DNA of 64,000 bases from Geosporobacter subterraneus DSM 17957 (GTDB lineage: Bacteria; Bacillota; Clostridia; Peptostreptococcales; Thermotaleaceae), in contig NZ_FQZV01000017.1 in the NCBI RefSeq assembly GCF_900142145.1, positions 1 through 64,000 on the forward strand, read 5' to 3'. Numbering within the stretch: position 1 is the first letter of the stretch; the number at the start of each line of letters is the position of its first letter. A program made the position numbers and the translations under genes. Below the pieces are notes generated by a model that saw only the letters and a list, made by a program, of their open reading frames with translations, was not told the DNA's origin and did not search any database. This document shows, piece after piece, positions 50,793-58,766 of the stretch.

Positions 50793-52569
50793 ACAGTACG
50801 GCTTCTGCATCCTTATCCGGCTCAAACTCGTAAACCTCGTATTCCTCGTCGGGTTTAACTTTTAGCCTGGTGGACAGAAAGCGTTCGATGGAAAAGGTGT
50901 TTTTGGGATTGGCGTCAGACAGGTATTTATAGTTCCTGTGCTGAGTGATGTCGTATTTGTCCGAGAAAAAGGGCCGGACACCGCGCAATTGCAGGATACA
51001 TTTGGAACCGTCCATCACCGCCAGCTCATCCATGGCCATAAGCTCCCGGCCCAGCTTCTGGTAGTTCTGGCCGTAGGAGGGCGAGTTCCCTTTGGTAATG
51101 CTGCTGTTGAGCATGTCGATAGTCTCTTTCCCAAGACTTTCGGTGAGGTCTTTCAGAGTGGTTTTTTCCGAGCCGCCGAGGAAAATCCGGGTATCCATGT
51201 TGCCGATAATGGTTTCGGCATTGTCCTTATAGATGGCTTTTAGCTGGCTCTGCGCCTGTAAAATGACGCAGGCGGAAATCTCCCGGCTTCGGATGGTGGC
51301 AATGAGCTTTTCAAACTTTGGAATTTGGCCGATGTTGGCAAACTCATCCAGGAGGCAGCGTACATGCACCGGCAAGCGCCCGCCGTATTCGTTATCCGCC
51401 TTGTCGCACAGGAGATTGAACATCTGGCTGTACAGGAGGGCGGCGATAAAGGAAAAGCTGTCGTCGGTGTCGGAAATAATGACGAACAGTGCGGTCTTGC
51501 GGTCGCCCAGGGTGTCCAGTTCCATTTCATCATAGGCAATCAGCTCCCGCATTTCCTTGATGTCGAAGGGAGCAAGGCGTGCACCGCAGGAAATGAGAAT
51601 GGATTTTGCCGTCTTTCCCGCCGCCAATTTATACTTTTTATATTGCCTTACGGCGAAATGCTGGGGCTCCCGTTCCTCCAGCGCGTCAAATATGAAATCC
51701 ACGGCATTTTTAAACGATTCGTCATCCTCCCTGACCTCCATGGCGTTGATCATCTCCACAAGCGTATTGAGGTTGCGTTCCTCGTCGGGTGCCTCATAGT
51801 GGATGTAGCCGATTAAGGCACAATACAGCAAGGTTTCGGCTTTCACCCAGAAATCATCCCCAGCTTTACCTTCGCCCTTGGTGTTGGCAATGAGGGCTGT
51901 GACCAGCTTCAAAATGTCCTTTTCGGAACGGATGTAGGCAAAGGGGTTGTAGTGCATGGACTTTTTAAAGTCGATGGTATTGAGGATTTTGATGCGGTAG
52001 CCGCTTTTTTGCAGGAGCTTCCCACACTCCAGAATGAGGGTGCCCTTGGGGTCGGTAATGACGTAGGAACTGTGGAGCTGCATGAGATTCGGCTTCAACC
52101 AGAATCTCGTCTTGCCAGAGCCGGAACCGCCCACAATCAGCACGTTTTTATTCCGGGCGTACTTGGGCTTTTTCGGTCGGTTGTTCATGGTCAGCCCCTC
52201 GGTGGCTGTTAAAATGATGTTCTGCTCCGGCTTTTCATCCATGTAGGGCTTGATGTCGGTGGGCGTTCCCCAGCGGGCGGAGCCGTATTCCCTGTCCCTG
52301 CGCCACTTTTTGGCATTTTTCTTTTTAAAATATACCGTGGCAGAGACAGCAGCGGTGCCAATGACGCCTGCCAGCAGGTCATGGGGATGGAGAGAGGGCA
52401 GCGGTCTTGCCATTACGGAGTCCAGTATGCTGATGCTGCCGACCAGTTGATCTAAAACATTTGTGTCGGGAGCCAGCCGCCAGGCTTCACCCAGCTTATC
52501 CGCGAACCAGAATACCGGCACATAGGGAAGATTGGGAAGGACATATTTTCGCAAATTGTCGGTATTCAT
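50791..52569 (-). CDS. virD4: VirD4/TraG-type coupling protein
   Basis: A 592-residue type IV coupling protein. It has two N-terminal hydrophobic regions (about 40-100), Walker A GGSGSGKTRFWLKPN near residues 147-161, and the Walker B region in CLLDEFANIGQIP. It links the relaxase-DNA complex, and probably other substrates, to the channel. The start overlaps the pcfB stop by 4 bases. In related systems PcfB binds the coupling protein; here PcfB carries the shared C-terminal tail, so the tail may be recognised by this complex. Confidence 0.93.
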   Translation of the reverse strand: MNTDNLRKYVLPNLPYVPVFWFADKLGEAWRLAPDTNVLDQLVGSISILDSVMARPLPSLHPHDLLAGVIGTAAVSATVYFKKKNAKKWRRDREYGSARWGTPTDIKPYMDEKPEQNIILTATEGLTMNNRPKKPKYARNKNVLIVGGSGSGKTRFWLKPNLMQLHSSYVITDPKGTLILECGKLLQKSGYRIKILNTIDFKKSMHYNPFAYIRSEKDILKLVTALIANTKGEGKAGDDFWVKAETLLYCALIGYIHYEAPDEERNLNTLVEMINAMEVREDDESFKNAVDFIFDALEEREPQHFAVRQYKKYKLAAGKTAKSILISCGARLAPFDIKEMRELIAYDEMELDTLGDRKTALFVIISDTDDSFSFIAALLYSQMFNLLCDKADNEYGGRLPVHVRCLLDEFANIGQIPKFEKLIATIRSREISACVILQAQSQLKAIYKDNAETIIGNMDTRIFLGGSEKTTLKDLTESLGKETIDMLNSSITKGNSPSYGQNYQKLGRELMAMDELAVMDGSKCILQLRGVRPFFSDKYDITQHRNYKYLSDANPKNTFSIERFLSTRLKVKPDEEYEVYEFEPDKDAEAVL

Positions 52570-53042
52570 CGCTCCGGCCCTCCCCGGTCTTTGTTTTTCA
52601 CACGGTCAATCACCGTGTTCTTGACAAGCTCTTTGAACCTGTTCAGCTGTGCCAGCACGGAGGGTTTGGCAGCATTTCGTTTCAGCGTTTTGGCACTGAA
52701 CTCCGAAAAAGCGGCGGTCATGGCGTCAGCATCGCGGGCTTTGAAGAATACCAGCCATTTGGGGGGCGTTGAGACAGTGTCCCTTTTCAGCGCATAGTCA
52801 ATGCCGTATTTGCGGGCGTAGGGCTCAAAGCTTTTGATATTCTGATCGGTAATCTCGATATTGGATAGCCCCGCATTCTGCTTGGCAAGCTGTTTTAGCG
52901 TTTGTTTGCCCTGTGGGGGTGCGTCCCTGGCCTGCTTCATTCTGCGCAGCGCGGCATTCATGGCCCTGGCCAACAGCCTGCCAGTCAGCTTTGTGCCTTT
53001 TACTGTCAGCGCCACGGTTTTCTCATTGACTTGTTCCTGCAT
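52566..53042 (-). CDS. pcfB: PcfB-like (DUF3801) coupling-protein partner with tail motif
   Basis: A 158-residue DUF3801/PcfB protein: EKTVALTVKGTKLTGRLLAR near the N-terminus, then EITDQNIKSFEPYARKYGIDY and VFFKARDADAMTAAFSEF. PcfB of plasmid pCF10 works with the coupling protein PcfC and the relaxase. The end carries the shared tail KPSVLAQLNRFKELV and finishes in GGPER. The gene is directly upstream of virD4 and overlaps it by 4 bases. Confidence 0.9.
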   Translation of the reverse strand: MQEQVNEKTVALTVKGTKLTGRLLARAMNAALRRMKQARDAPPQGKQTLKQLAKQNAGLSNIEITDQNIKSFEPYARKYGIDYALKRDTVSTPPKWLVFFKARDADAMTAAFSEFSAKTLKRNAAKPSVLAQLNRFKELVKNTVIDRVKNKDRGGPER

Positions 53043-53074
53043 CTCTCAAACTCCTTTCCTTTAAAATTTCTGCA

Positions 53075-53851
53075 TTACAGGCCGGCAGCATTAAAATCCT
53101 CCATCAGGGGAATAATGCCGTTTTCTTTCAGTGTTTTGTACAAAAACAGGCGTCCTGCCTGTGTCCAGTAGGTGTGCATGACGCTTCTTTCTTCGTTGAC
53201 ATGATAGGTTCTTGAACAGGTGTATCCCTTTCCGACAAGGCCCTGATACAAAAGCCAGGTGCCGCCCAGCTTGAACTGGATGCCCAGCTCATGCAGAAGC
53301 TGGTTGAAGGATACCGCCGTCATGCCGTAATCCTTGGCAATGACGCTGACCTGCACGGCATTTTTGCTTTGCAGGATGAGGTCGTAATACCGCGCCTTGG
53401 GCGCAAGGGCTTCGATATGCTCTCTTAAAACAGTGTTTTGCTCCCGTTCCGCAAGCAGCCTGTCTAAAAGCTCGGAGGTAAACTCGGAGCTCTGGAACAT
53501 TTTTCCAAGGATTTCCTCGGTGATGTAGGCCCCGTGCCTGCGGATGGAGGGAAGCACTTCGCTTGTCACCCAGCGTTTGAACTTTTTTGCCTGGGGAAGC
53601 TTGCTGGAGAGGATAAGGCTGTACAGACCGGATTCGTTGATGATGGTCATGTTGCGGTTTTGTCTGCCGTCGTGAATCGCGACGTCAGCTTTATCTTCCT
53701 CATCAACATGCTTCTTTAATGCGTCGCGGGTATTTTGGTAATTCAAAATGTCCGCTACATCCTTGCCCACGAACCACGGCTGACCGTCGATTTCCAGAAC
53801 TCGGACTTTTCCAAATTCTTCGTTTTCAAACACTTGCAGCTTGTTTTCCAT
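53075..53851 (-). CDS. Phage-type antirepressor (BRO-N and KilAC-like domains)
   Basis: A 258-residue protein. The BRO-N domain (about 1-110) has VRVLEIDGQPWFVGKDVADIL and FKRWVTSEVLPSIRRHGAYI; the C-terminal part (about 150-250) has the antirepressor/KilAC segment GMTAVSFNQLLHELGIQF. Such proteins lift repression in phages and some ICEs. AAAGGAG precedes the start. It lies between pcfB and the primase-like gene; in this context it may turn on transfer genes, for instance against the XRE regulator, which is inference only. Confidence 0.85.
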   Translation of the reverse strand: MENKLQVFENEEFGKVRVLEIDGQPWFVGKDVADILNYQNTRDALKKHVDEEDKADVAIHDGRQNRNMTIINESGLYSLILSSKLPQAKKFKRWVTSEVLPSIRRHGAYITEEILGKMFQSSEFTSELLDRLLAEREQNTVLREHIEALAPKARYYDLILQSKNAVQVSVIAKDYGMTAVSFNQLLHELGIQFKLGGTWLLYQGLVGKGYTCSRTYHVNEERSVMHTYWTQAGRLFLYKTLKENGIIPLMEDFNAAGL

Positions 53852-53872
53852 TTTTCTGCGCTCCTTTCCTTA

Positions 53873-54856
53873 TTAAATAGAAAGCGCCGCCCTGTTCGGA
53901 CGGCTTCTTTGCTCCTGTTCCTTTTGCTCCCGTATTGCTACCAGCAGCGTATCGTTGTAATCCTTGCCTGCAGGCGGAGGGGAAACGGTGATGCAAAGCG
54001 TCCGGTCACGGAGCATTTCATCTTCATAGACCGCCGCCTTGATTTTTTCAATGGCTTCCAGACCGGCTTTGTCATTATCCAGCCCCAACACGATATGGTT
54101 TACCTGCGGATGCTGCTGTAAGAATTGCAGCAGCGCCAGAGGCGACACACCGCCTAATGAAAGGTAGTGGCGGCCTTCCCAGCCGGCATCCTTTCTCTTT
54201 TGCAGTGTCGCCATAGAGAGGGTGTCAATGGGAGCCTCGGCCACCATTACAATTTCTCCGGGTGGAGCGCAGGCCGGAAGCAGAAAGCCAAACCGCTTGT
54301 CGCTGCCCTCCATATCCTGCCGTAAGCCGCTGGTTGTCCCGCGCACACAGGCGAAGCGCACCTTGCCGTGTTTATCTTTCTGTCCGACAAACACACAGTT
54401 GTGATATTTGCGCCCCTCATACAGTGTACCGGCTTCCACGCACCGTTTAAGAATATCCCGGTCAATACCCCGGCCTAACAGGTAAGCAATGGCGCGGTCA
54501 TTGTTGACGTTTTTTGCAGGCAGGGCAAATGGCTTGGCTTTTTTCGGCGGCAGTGGCTTCGCCGTGCTGGCTGGAATAGGAGGCGGCGGCCCGGCACGGA
54601 CGTCATAAGCTAGGGTCTGCACCGCTTCCGTAAATTCCATGCCCCGCACCTTGACGAGGTAATTCAGCGCCGTTGTGCCCCCAAAGCCACGGCTGTGCCA
54701 GTGCCATTTGCCGTTGGAGACGGTCAGGCTGTCATGGTCGCGCAGGCGGTATTCATGGCCGGTTTTTTTTAGGTTATGGGGCTCATTGGCAAGCAGGTAA
54801 TCCAGAAGATCCACCTGCTTAGCCCGCGCAATCTGTTCCTCCGTCACCCACGGCAT
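53873..54856 (-). CDS. DUF3991/TOPRIM primase-like protein
   Basis: A 327-residue protein. The N-terminal part (about 1-90) resembles a DnaG-like zinc-binding region without all cysteines (SNGKWHWHSRGFGG), followed by DUF3991 (about 115-200) and a TOPRIM domain with VAEAPIDTLSM and IVLGLDNDKAG, the acidic residues of which are intact. It may make primers or process transfer DNA. The start overlaps the preceding small gene by 13 bases. Confidence 0.87.
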   Translation of the reverse strand: MPWVTEEQIARAKQVDLLDYLLANEPHNLKKTGHEYRLRDHDSLTVSNGKWHWHSRGFGGTTALNYLVKVRGMEFTEAVQTLAYDVRAGPPPPIPASTAKPLPPKKAKPFALPAKNVNNDRAIAYLLGRGIDRDILKRCVEAGTLYEGRKYHNCVFVGQKDKHGKVRFACVRGTTSGLRQDMEGSDKRFGFLLPACAPPGEIVMVAEAPIDTLSMATLQKRKDAGWEGRHYLSLGGVSPLALLQFLQQHPQVNHIVLGLDNDKAGLEAIEKIKAAVYEDEMLRDRTLCITVSPPPAGKDYNDTLLVAIREQKEQEQRSRPNRAALSI

Positions 54857-55056
54857 GGCGGCGTCTCCATTCTGGCAATACGGTTCATTTCGGTTTTCAG
54901 GCAGGTGCCGTCGCTGAACCGGCAGAGAAAACCGTGGTTTGGATAGGGGCAGCCTTCACAGAGCGTTTCCTGTTCCGTGCAGTATATACGGTCATCGTTA
55001 TATCCTAACGGCTCCCGCTTCGGGGTATAGAGCGGGCTGCCGTTCTTTCTGTTCAT
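54844..55056 (-). CDS. Small cysteine-rich ICE protein
   Basis: A 70-residue protein with cysteines in YCTEQETLCEGCPYPNHGFLC and later GTC and PPC, suggesting a small zinc- or metal-binding fold. AAGGGAGG precedes the start at 55056. It overlaps the primase-like gene start and probably acts with it. No named family recognised. The upstream terminator (55092-55153) separates it from parB. Confidence 0.72.
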   Translation of the reverse strand: MNRKNGSPLYTPKREPLGYNDDRIYCTEQETLCEGCPYPNHGFLCRFSDGTCLKTEMNRIARMETPPCRG

Positions 55057-55091
55057 TGGAAAATTCCTCCCTTCGTGTTGTTTTTCTATGG

Positions 55092-55153
55092 AGACAAAGC
55101 AAAAAACGGGGCGCTCGCCATCATTGACGAACGCCCCGGTTTTTACTTTGTCT
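55092..55153. terminator. Strong terminator between parB and the downstream operon
   Basis: A long symmetric stem: GACAAAGnAAAAA-CnGGGGCGnTCG pairs with its complement around a loop of about 10 bases, with A-runs and T-runs on both sides. It can stop transcription on either strand and isolates parAB from the primase-virD4 operon. Confidence 0.85.
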
Positions 55154-55163
55154 CTGATTCAAT

Positions 55164-56069
55164 TTAACTTACCGCCTGTTTTTTATGCCAGTTTTCCAAC
55201 AGTCCCATAATGACCTTTTCCATCTGTTTTGGCGTATAGTCCTGGGGAAAATATTGTTTAAGGCGGCTTCCGGCCAGTGTGAGCTTAACAGGTTCCTTTT
55301 TTTCCTCCGCCAAAATGGAATCGATCATTTCGGGGGTCAGTTCCCCCGACTGGCTGTGCTTTTTGAGCCTTTGCGCCTGCGGCAGGGACGGCGTGGCTTC
55401 ATACTTCGCCATTGCATCCATCAGGCTTGACTGCTCCTTCCGGCTGAGATAGGACAGCTCTACGGCTGGATTAAATGCAATTTTCTTCGCATCCACCAGG
55501 TCAATCAGTCCGGGTACAAGCTCCGTCAGCCGGATCATCCGGTAAATTTGACTTTTACTTTCCCCGGCCTGCTTGGAGACAACCGTTACGGACAATGTAC
55601 CGATGTCGATACCGTCCACCACGATACCACGATGCTTTAATGCCTCCAGCTTCATACGGTAGGCCCATGCCTTTTCGCTGGGTAGCAGGCTTTCCCTTTG
55701 TTCCAGATTGGTATCCACCATGATAATAACCGCTTCATCATCGTCCATTTCGCGCACAATAACGGGCATGGTGGTTCTTCCGGCCAATTCACTGGCAAGT
55801 TTACGCCGATTGCCCGCTACAAGCTCATAATTGCCATCAGTACGGGGACGGACAAGACCGGGGACAAGGACGCCGTATTTCTTGACACTTTCAGCAGTTT
55901 TCTTCATAGCCTCATCATTTCGCACCTGAAACGGGTGAAATTCAGGGGGACATAGTTTGTCAAGCGGCATTTCTATCACTTTCTCAGCATTTACTTCTGT
56001 TACGGTATCGCTTATACGGAAAATATCATCATAGCTGGCAAGTGCCAGAGCACCTTTTGTTTTAGCCAA
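55164..56069 (-). CDS. parB: ParB-family partition protein
   Basis: A 301-residue ParB protein from a TTG start behind GGGAGG, overlapping the parA stop. The N-terminal ParB/Srx domain has GNYELVAGNRRKLASELAG (about 80-98), and a helix-turn-helix (about 165-190) has VVSKQAGESKSQIYRMIRLTEL. The end (TLAGSRLKQYFPQDYTPKQMEKVI) is typical for ICE-encoded ParB. It maintains the excised circle together with ParA. Confidence 0.92.
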   Translation of the reverse strand: MAKTKGALALASYDDIFRISDTVTEVNAEKVIEMPLDKLCPPEFHPFQVRNDEAMKKTAESVKKYGVLVPGLVRPRTDGNYELVAGNRRKLASELAGRTTMPVIVREMDDDEAVIIMVDTNLEQRESLLPSEKAWAYRMKLEALKHRGIVVDGIDIGTLSVTVVSKQAGESKSQIYRMIRLTELVPGLIDLVDAKKIAFNPAVELSYLSRKEQSSLMDAMAKYEATPSLPQAQRLKKHSQSGELTPEMIDSILAEEKKEPVKLTLAGSRLKQYFPQDYTPKQMEKVIMGLLENWHKKQAVS

Positions 56070-56841
56070 CGGAAAGCACCTCCCTTGTCAGGGTCTCATA
56101 TGCCACCGCTACCTTTCCGCGCGGGTCATAGGTGTATATGCTTTTTCCAGTTTTGCTGATTTCGGAAGCACGAACCGACCGGGGAATATGGCTGAACATA
56201 TGAAGCCTGCTTCCGTAAGCCTCATTCAGGGATTCCATGATTTCTTTTGCATCATTCGTCCGTTCATCCACCATTGTAGGCAGAATGCCGCCGATTTCAA
56301 GGCGGGGGTTGATCTGCCTGTGTACTCTTGCGATGGTTTTCAGCAGCAGCTCCAGCCCCTTTGCGGGCAGGTATTCGGCCTGCACAGGAATCAGCACGGA
56401 ATCCGCCGCTGCCAGTGCGTTGACGGTCAACATCCCCAGAGATGGAGATGTGTCCAGAAGAATAAAGTCATATAGGTGCTTTACAGTTTCAAGATATTGG
56501 CGTAAAATGGTTTCACGGCTCATGGCGTTTACCAGGGAGATTTCCACACCAGAAAGCTCTATGCTGGCGGGCATAAGGTCAACGCCTTCCGCGTGATGGA
56601 TAATCCCCGCTTTCAAAGGCAGGGGATTATCCTCTATAATTCCGCTCATAACTGTTGCCAGCGTGATGGGAATTCCGTCCGGCTTTGGATAGCCGAGACT
56701 GATGGTGAGCGACGCCTGCGGGTCTACATCAAGTACCAGGACCTTTTTGCCCTTCCGGGCAAGCCCGATTCCGAGACTGACGGTTGTGACTGACTTTCCG
56801 ACTCCGCCTTTTTGATTGGATATGCTTATAATGGTTGCCAT
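56062..56841 (-). CDS. parA: ParA-family partition ATPase
   Basis: A 259-residue ParA/Soj protein. The deviant Walker A is KGGVGKSVTTVSLG at about 10-23, the A' motif is VLDVDPQASLT, and FILLDTSPSLGMLTVNAL holds the Walker B region. It works with ParB for stable inheritance of the element, as in other ICEs that replicate or persist after excision. It is the first gene of the long leftward gene set and the last clear ICE gene before the right flank. Confidence 0.93.
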   Translation of the reverse strand: MATIISISNQKGGVGKSVTTVSLGIGLARKGKKVLVLDVDPQASLTISLGYPKPDGIPITLATVMSGIIEDNPLPLKAGIIHHAEGVDLMPASIELSGVEISLVNAMSRETILRQYLETVKHLYDFILLDTSPSLGMLTVNALAAADSVLIPVQAEYLPAKGLELLLKTIARVHRQINPRLEIGGILPTMVDERTNDAKEIMESLNEAYGSRLHMFSHIPRSVRASEISKTGKSIYTYDPRGKVAVAYETLTREVLSVG

Positions 56842-57012
56842 ATAGTATACCTTCCTTTCCCAAATATTTTCGGTGCTAACATAACAAACGGTTTTTCCGC
56901 GTGGTTTTTTCGTTAGCTTTTCATGTGGAAAAAGAATGAAAAAGAATAACGACGAACCCCGAAAACCCTTTATACATGCGGTTTTACCGTTTCGTCGTTA
57001 TTATACTATATG
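56842..57012. other. Right-end region of the ICE
   Basis: This non-coding stretch precedes parA and should hold its promoter and the right end of the ICE. ICE-like sequence changes to the integrase fragment near 57010 (codons for YGHSCASLL, where LRHSCASLL would be normal). The join near 56995-57012 is the best candidate for the right attachment site, but I found no matching core at the left. Confidence 0.45.
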
Positions 57013-57179
57013 GGCACAGTTGCGCCAGTTTATTGTATGCCAACGGAGTTAGTCTTAAAGAGATACAGGAATGGTTGGGACATAGTGATATTTCTACTAC
57101 ATCGAATATCTATACACACCTTGATTTTAGTTCAAAGGTTGCTTCCGCCAATGCTATTATGGATGTATTTCCTTCTTAA
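57010..57179 (+). pseudogene. Tyrosine recombinase (integrase), C-terminal fragment
   Basis: The fragment encodes GHSCASLLYANGVSLKEIQE, WLGHSDISTTSNIYTHLD and SSKVASANAI: the second half of the catalytic domain of a phage/ICE tyrosine integrase, with the histidine and the active-site tyrosine (IYTHLD). The part with the first arginine and the preceding glycine-rich region is missing, replaced by unrelated DNA. The gene reads toward the 3' end of tRNA-Leu, the classic arrangement of an integrase next to its tRNA attachment site. It is either cut by insertion of the present ICE or left by an older element. Confidence 0.85.
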
Positions 57180-57303
57180 GCAGGAGGGACATTTGGAGGG
57201 ATATCATATGAAAGGAGATCAACTCCAAGATAATTATAATGTTATAGAAAAAGAAAAACTCTCAAATCCACATTTAGCGTATTTAAGAGCTATTGGTTTC
57301 TGG

Positions 57304-57386
57304 TGCCGGTGGTCGGACTCGAACCGACACGCCCAAAGGACACAGCATTTTGAGTGCTGCACGTCTGCCAATTCCATCACACCGGC
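57304..57386 (-). tRNA. tRNA-Leu (anticodon CAA)
   Basis: The minus strand folds to a normal long-variable-arm tRNA: acceptor GCCGGTG/CACCGGC, anticodon stem CAGCA/TGCTG around loop CTCAAAA (anticodon CAA), variable arm and T-arm GTCGG-TTCGAGT-CCGAC. The CCA end is encoded (57301-57303). Its 3' end faces the integrase fragment, so it is the probable attachment site of an older element. Confidence 0.95.
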
Positions 57387-57529
57387 ATATTTATTTTAAT
57401 TCTCCTCCTTAAAAACCGCCTTAGAATTTGGAGGGATATTTAGGAGGGATATTAAAATCTTAATGGATATTTAGTTTTCAAAAACCCTGTATTTATCAAG
57501 GTTGGCACACACCAACTGGTAAAAATGCG

Positions 57530-57574
57530 AAGTAGATTTTGAGTCCGGTGCGTCTGCCATTCCACCACTTCGGC
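57530..57574 (-). pseudogene. tRNA-Leu fragment (5' half only)
   Basis: On the minus strand from 57574, GCCGAAG starts an acceptor-like 5' half, followed by a D-arm (TGGAATGGCAGAC) and CCGGA-CTCAAAA-TC, the anticodon arm of a Leu tRNA with anticodon CAA. After that the sequence no longer pairs: variable arm, T-arm and acceptor 3' strand are missing. It lies 150 bases from the intact tRNA-Leu. Confidence 0.75.
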
Positions 57575-57648
57575 ACGTTACAAATATAATATTAACATAA
57601 AATTAACAGGGTGGCAAGTATTTTTTTGTATGTAAAATATAGAAAAAG

Positions 57649-57677
57649 TTGAAAGCCTGTAGTGATTATGGTAAACT
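57649..57677 (+). promoter_or_regulatory. Probable promoter of the ydjM-like gene
   Basis: -35 TTGAAA (57649-57654), a 17-base spacer and -10 TAAACT (57672-57677), 36 bases before the ATG at 57714. Confidence 0.5.
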
Positions 57678-57713
57678 AAAATTGCGTGAAAAATAATCAT
57701 TGGTGGTGAAAAC

Positions 57714-58667
57714 ATGGATCCAGTTACCCATGGGGTTATCGGTTTAGCTATTTCGGCTTTTAGCGGCGACCCGGTTACCCTGACCAATCCTGTTAGTCTA
57801 GGCTGTGCAATCGGAGCAATGTCACCAGATATTGATATTGTAACAAGGATTTGGGGAGATTATGTATATTTAAAGCATCATAGAGGGACCTCACATTCTA
57901 TACCTGCATTGTTAGGGTTAGCTGCTGTCATTACAGCAGGATTATCTCCATTTTTTCAGGGATTTAATTTTTTTCAGGTTTTTATTTGGACTTTTATTGG
58001 CTGTATGTCTCACACCTTTTTTGACATTCTCAACTCCTATGGGGCCAAACTGTTTATGCCCTTTACCCGAAAAAAGCATATGGTTGGAATATTAATGCTT
58101 TATGATCCTATGATTACTTTGCTATGCTTCCTGCTCATTTTTGCAAATCAAAAAAGCAGTTTCTTTTATGGGGGCATCATTATCAGCTTTGGTGTATATT
58201 TAGGATTTAGATTGTATATGAAGCATTATGCAAAGCTCATTGTAACACAGTATTATCAGCATGGATACAAGCTGGTGGATGTTAACGTGCTTCCATCCCT
58301 GATGGCCTTTCATAAATGGGACTATATCGTGAACAGCAATAGTCATCATATTGTTGGTCAGGTAAACCTCGTAACGAAAGGGTTAAAAGAAAGGAAAAAG
58401 TTTAAGAAGCCGGAAAATGAAATTGTTGAGCTTTTTGAAGAAACGAATATCGGCAGATATTTCCGCGATTTCACACCACTTTATTACGTAATGCATTTCG
58501 AAGAAATGGGAAAGATTATCCTAAAATCCATAGATCTGCGGTATTATCTTAGAAATAATTTTATGCATCATGCAACGGCTATATATGATAAGGAAAGAAA
58601 TATTATTGAATCTTTTTTTCACCCTTATTCAATAAAAAAGAATATTCCTGTTACGGAGGCTGATTAG
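57714..58667 (+). CDS. YdjM/DUF457-type membrane-bound metal-dependent hydrolase
   Basis: A 317-residue protein. The first half has the family pattern: DPVTHGVIGLAI at the N-terminus, HHRGTSHSIPALLG, and SHTFFDILNSYGAKL, with several membrane segments and the histidine and aspartate metal ligands. The second half is a soluble alpha/beta extension. Members are predicted metal-dependent hydrolases (YfhO/LexA-related in some genomes), but the substrate is unknown. The gene is chromosomal, AT-rich and followed by a clear terminator. Confidence 0.85.
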   Translation: MDPVTHGVIGLAISAFSGDPVTLTNPVSLGCAIGAMSPDIDIVTRIWGDYVYLKHHRGTSHSIPALLGLAAVITAGLSPFFQGFNFFQVFIWTFIGCMSHTFFDILNSYGAKLFMPFTRKKHMVGILMLYDPMITLLCFLLIFANQKSSFFYGGIIISFGVYLGFRLYMKHYAKLIVTQYYQHGYKLVDVNVLPSLMAFHKWDYIVNSNSHHIVGQVNLVTKGLKERKKFKKPENEIVELFEETNIGRYFRDFTPLYYVMHFEEMGKIILKSIDLRYYLRNNFMHHATAIYDKERNIIESFFHPYSIKKNIPVTEAD

Positions 58668-58695
58668 AACTACTGATACCAGTAGTTCTTTTTTA
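58666..58695 (+). terminator. Terminator of the ydjM-like gene
   Basis: AGAACTACTG, loop ATAC, CAGTAGTTCT, then a T6 run, directly at the stop codon. Confidence 0.9.
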
Positions 58696-58766
58696 TTTAG
58701 TTTGCATAATTGTCCTTACCTTTCCATAAACATTAAAGGTATCAATAATTGGAGGGGTGGGATTGA

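Larger units (their letters stand above)
500..57000. mobile_element. Integrative and conjugative element of Clostridia type (limits approximate)
   Basis: The segment begins with a large serine recombinase and ends beyond parA. Between them are relaxase, MobC, coupling protein VirD4, PcfB, VirB4, VirB6-like, PrgI, Maff2, an M23 cell-wall hydrolase, topoisomerase III and ParAB. This is a full set for conjugative transfer and maintenance. Most of it is GC-rich, unlike the AT-rich flank right of 57,000. The exact ends are not resolved: the left end is placed near 500 because the recombinase stops at 551, and the right end near 56,990 because an unrelated integrase fragment starts there. The ICE carries a metabolic cargo island (4.4-9.1 kb), a toxin-antitoxin pair and a Tad pilus operon. 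Confidence 0.8.

Noticed and set aside
57207-57399. Open frame MKGDQLQDN... continuing through the tRNA-Leu gene
   Set aside because: Its second half is a translation of the tRNA in the antisense direction (the familiar SDSNRHA-type artefact), so it is not a real protein over its length. The first 30 codons have a ribosome site, but no family support.
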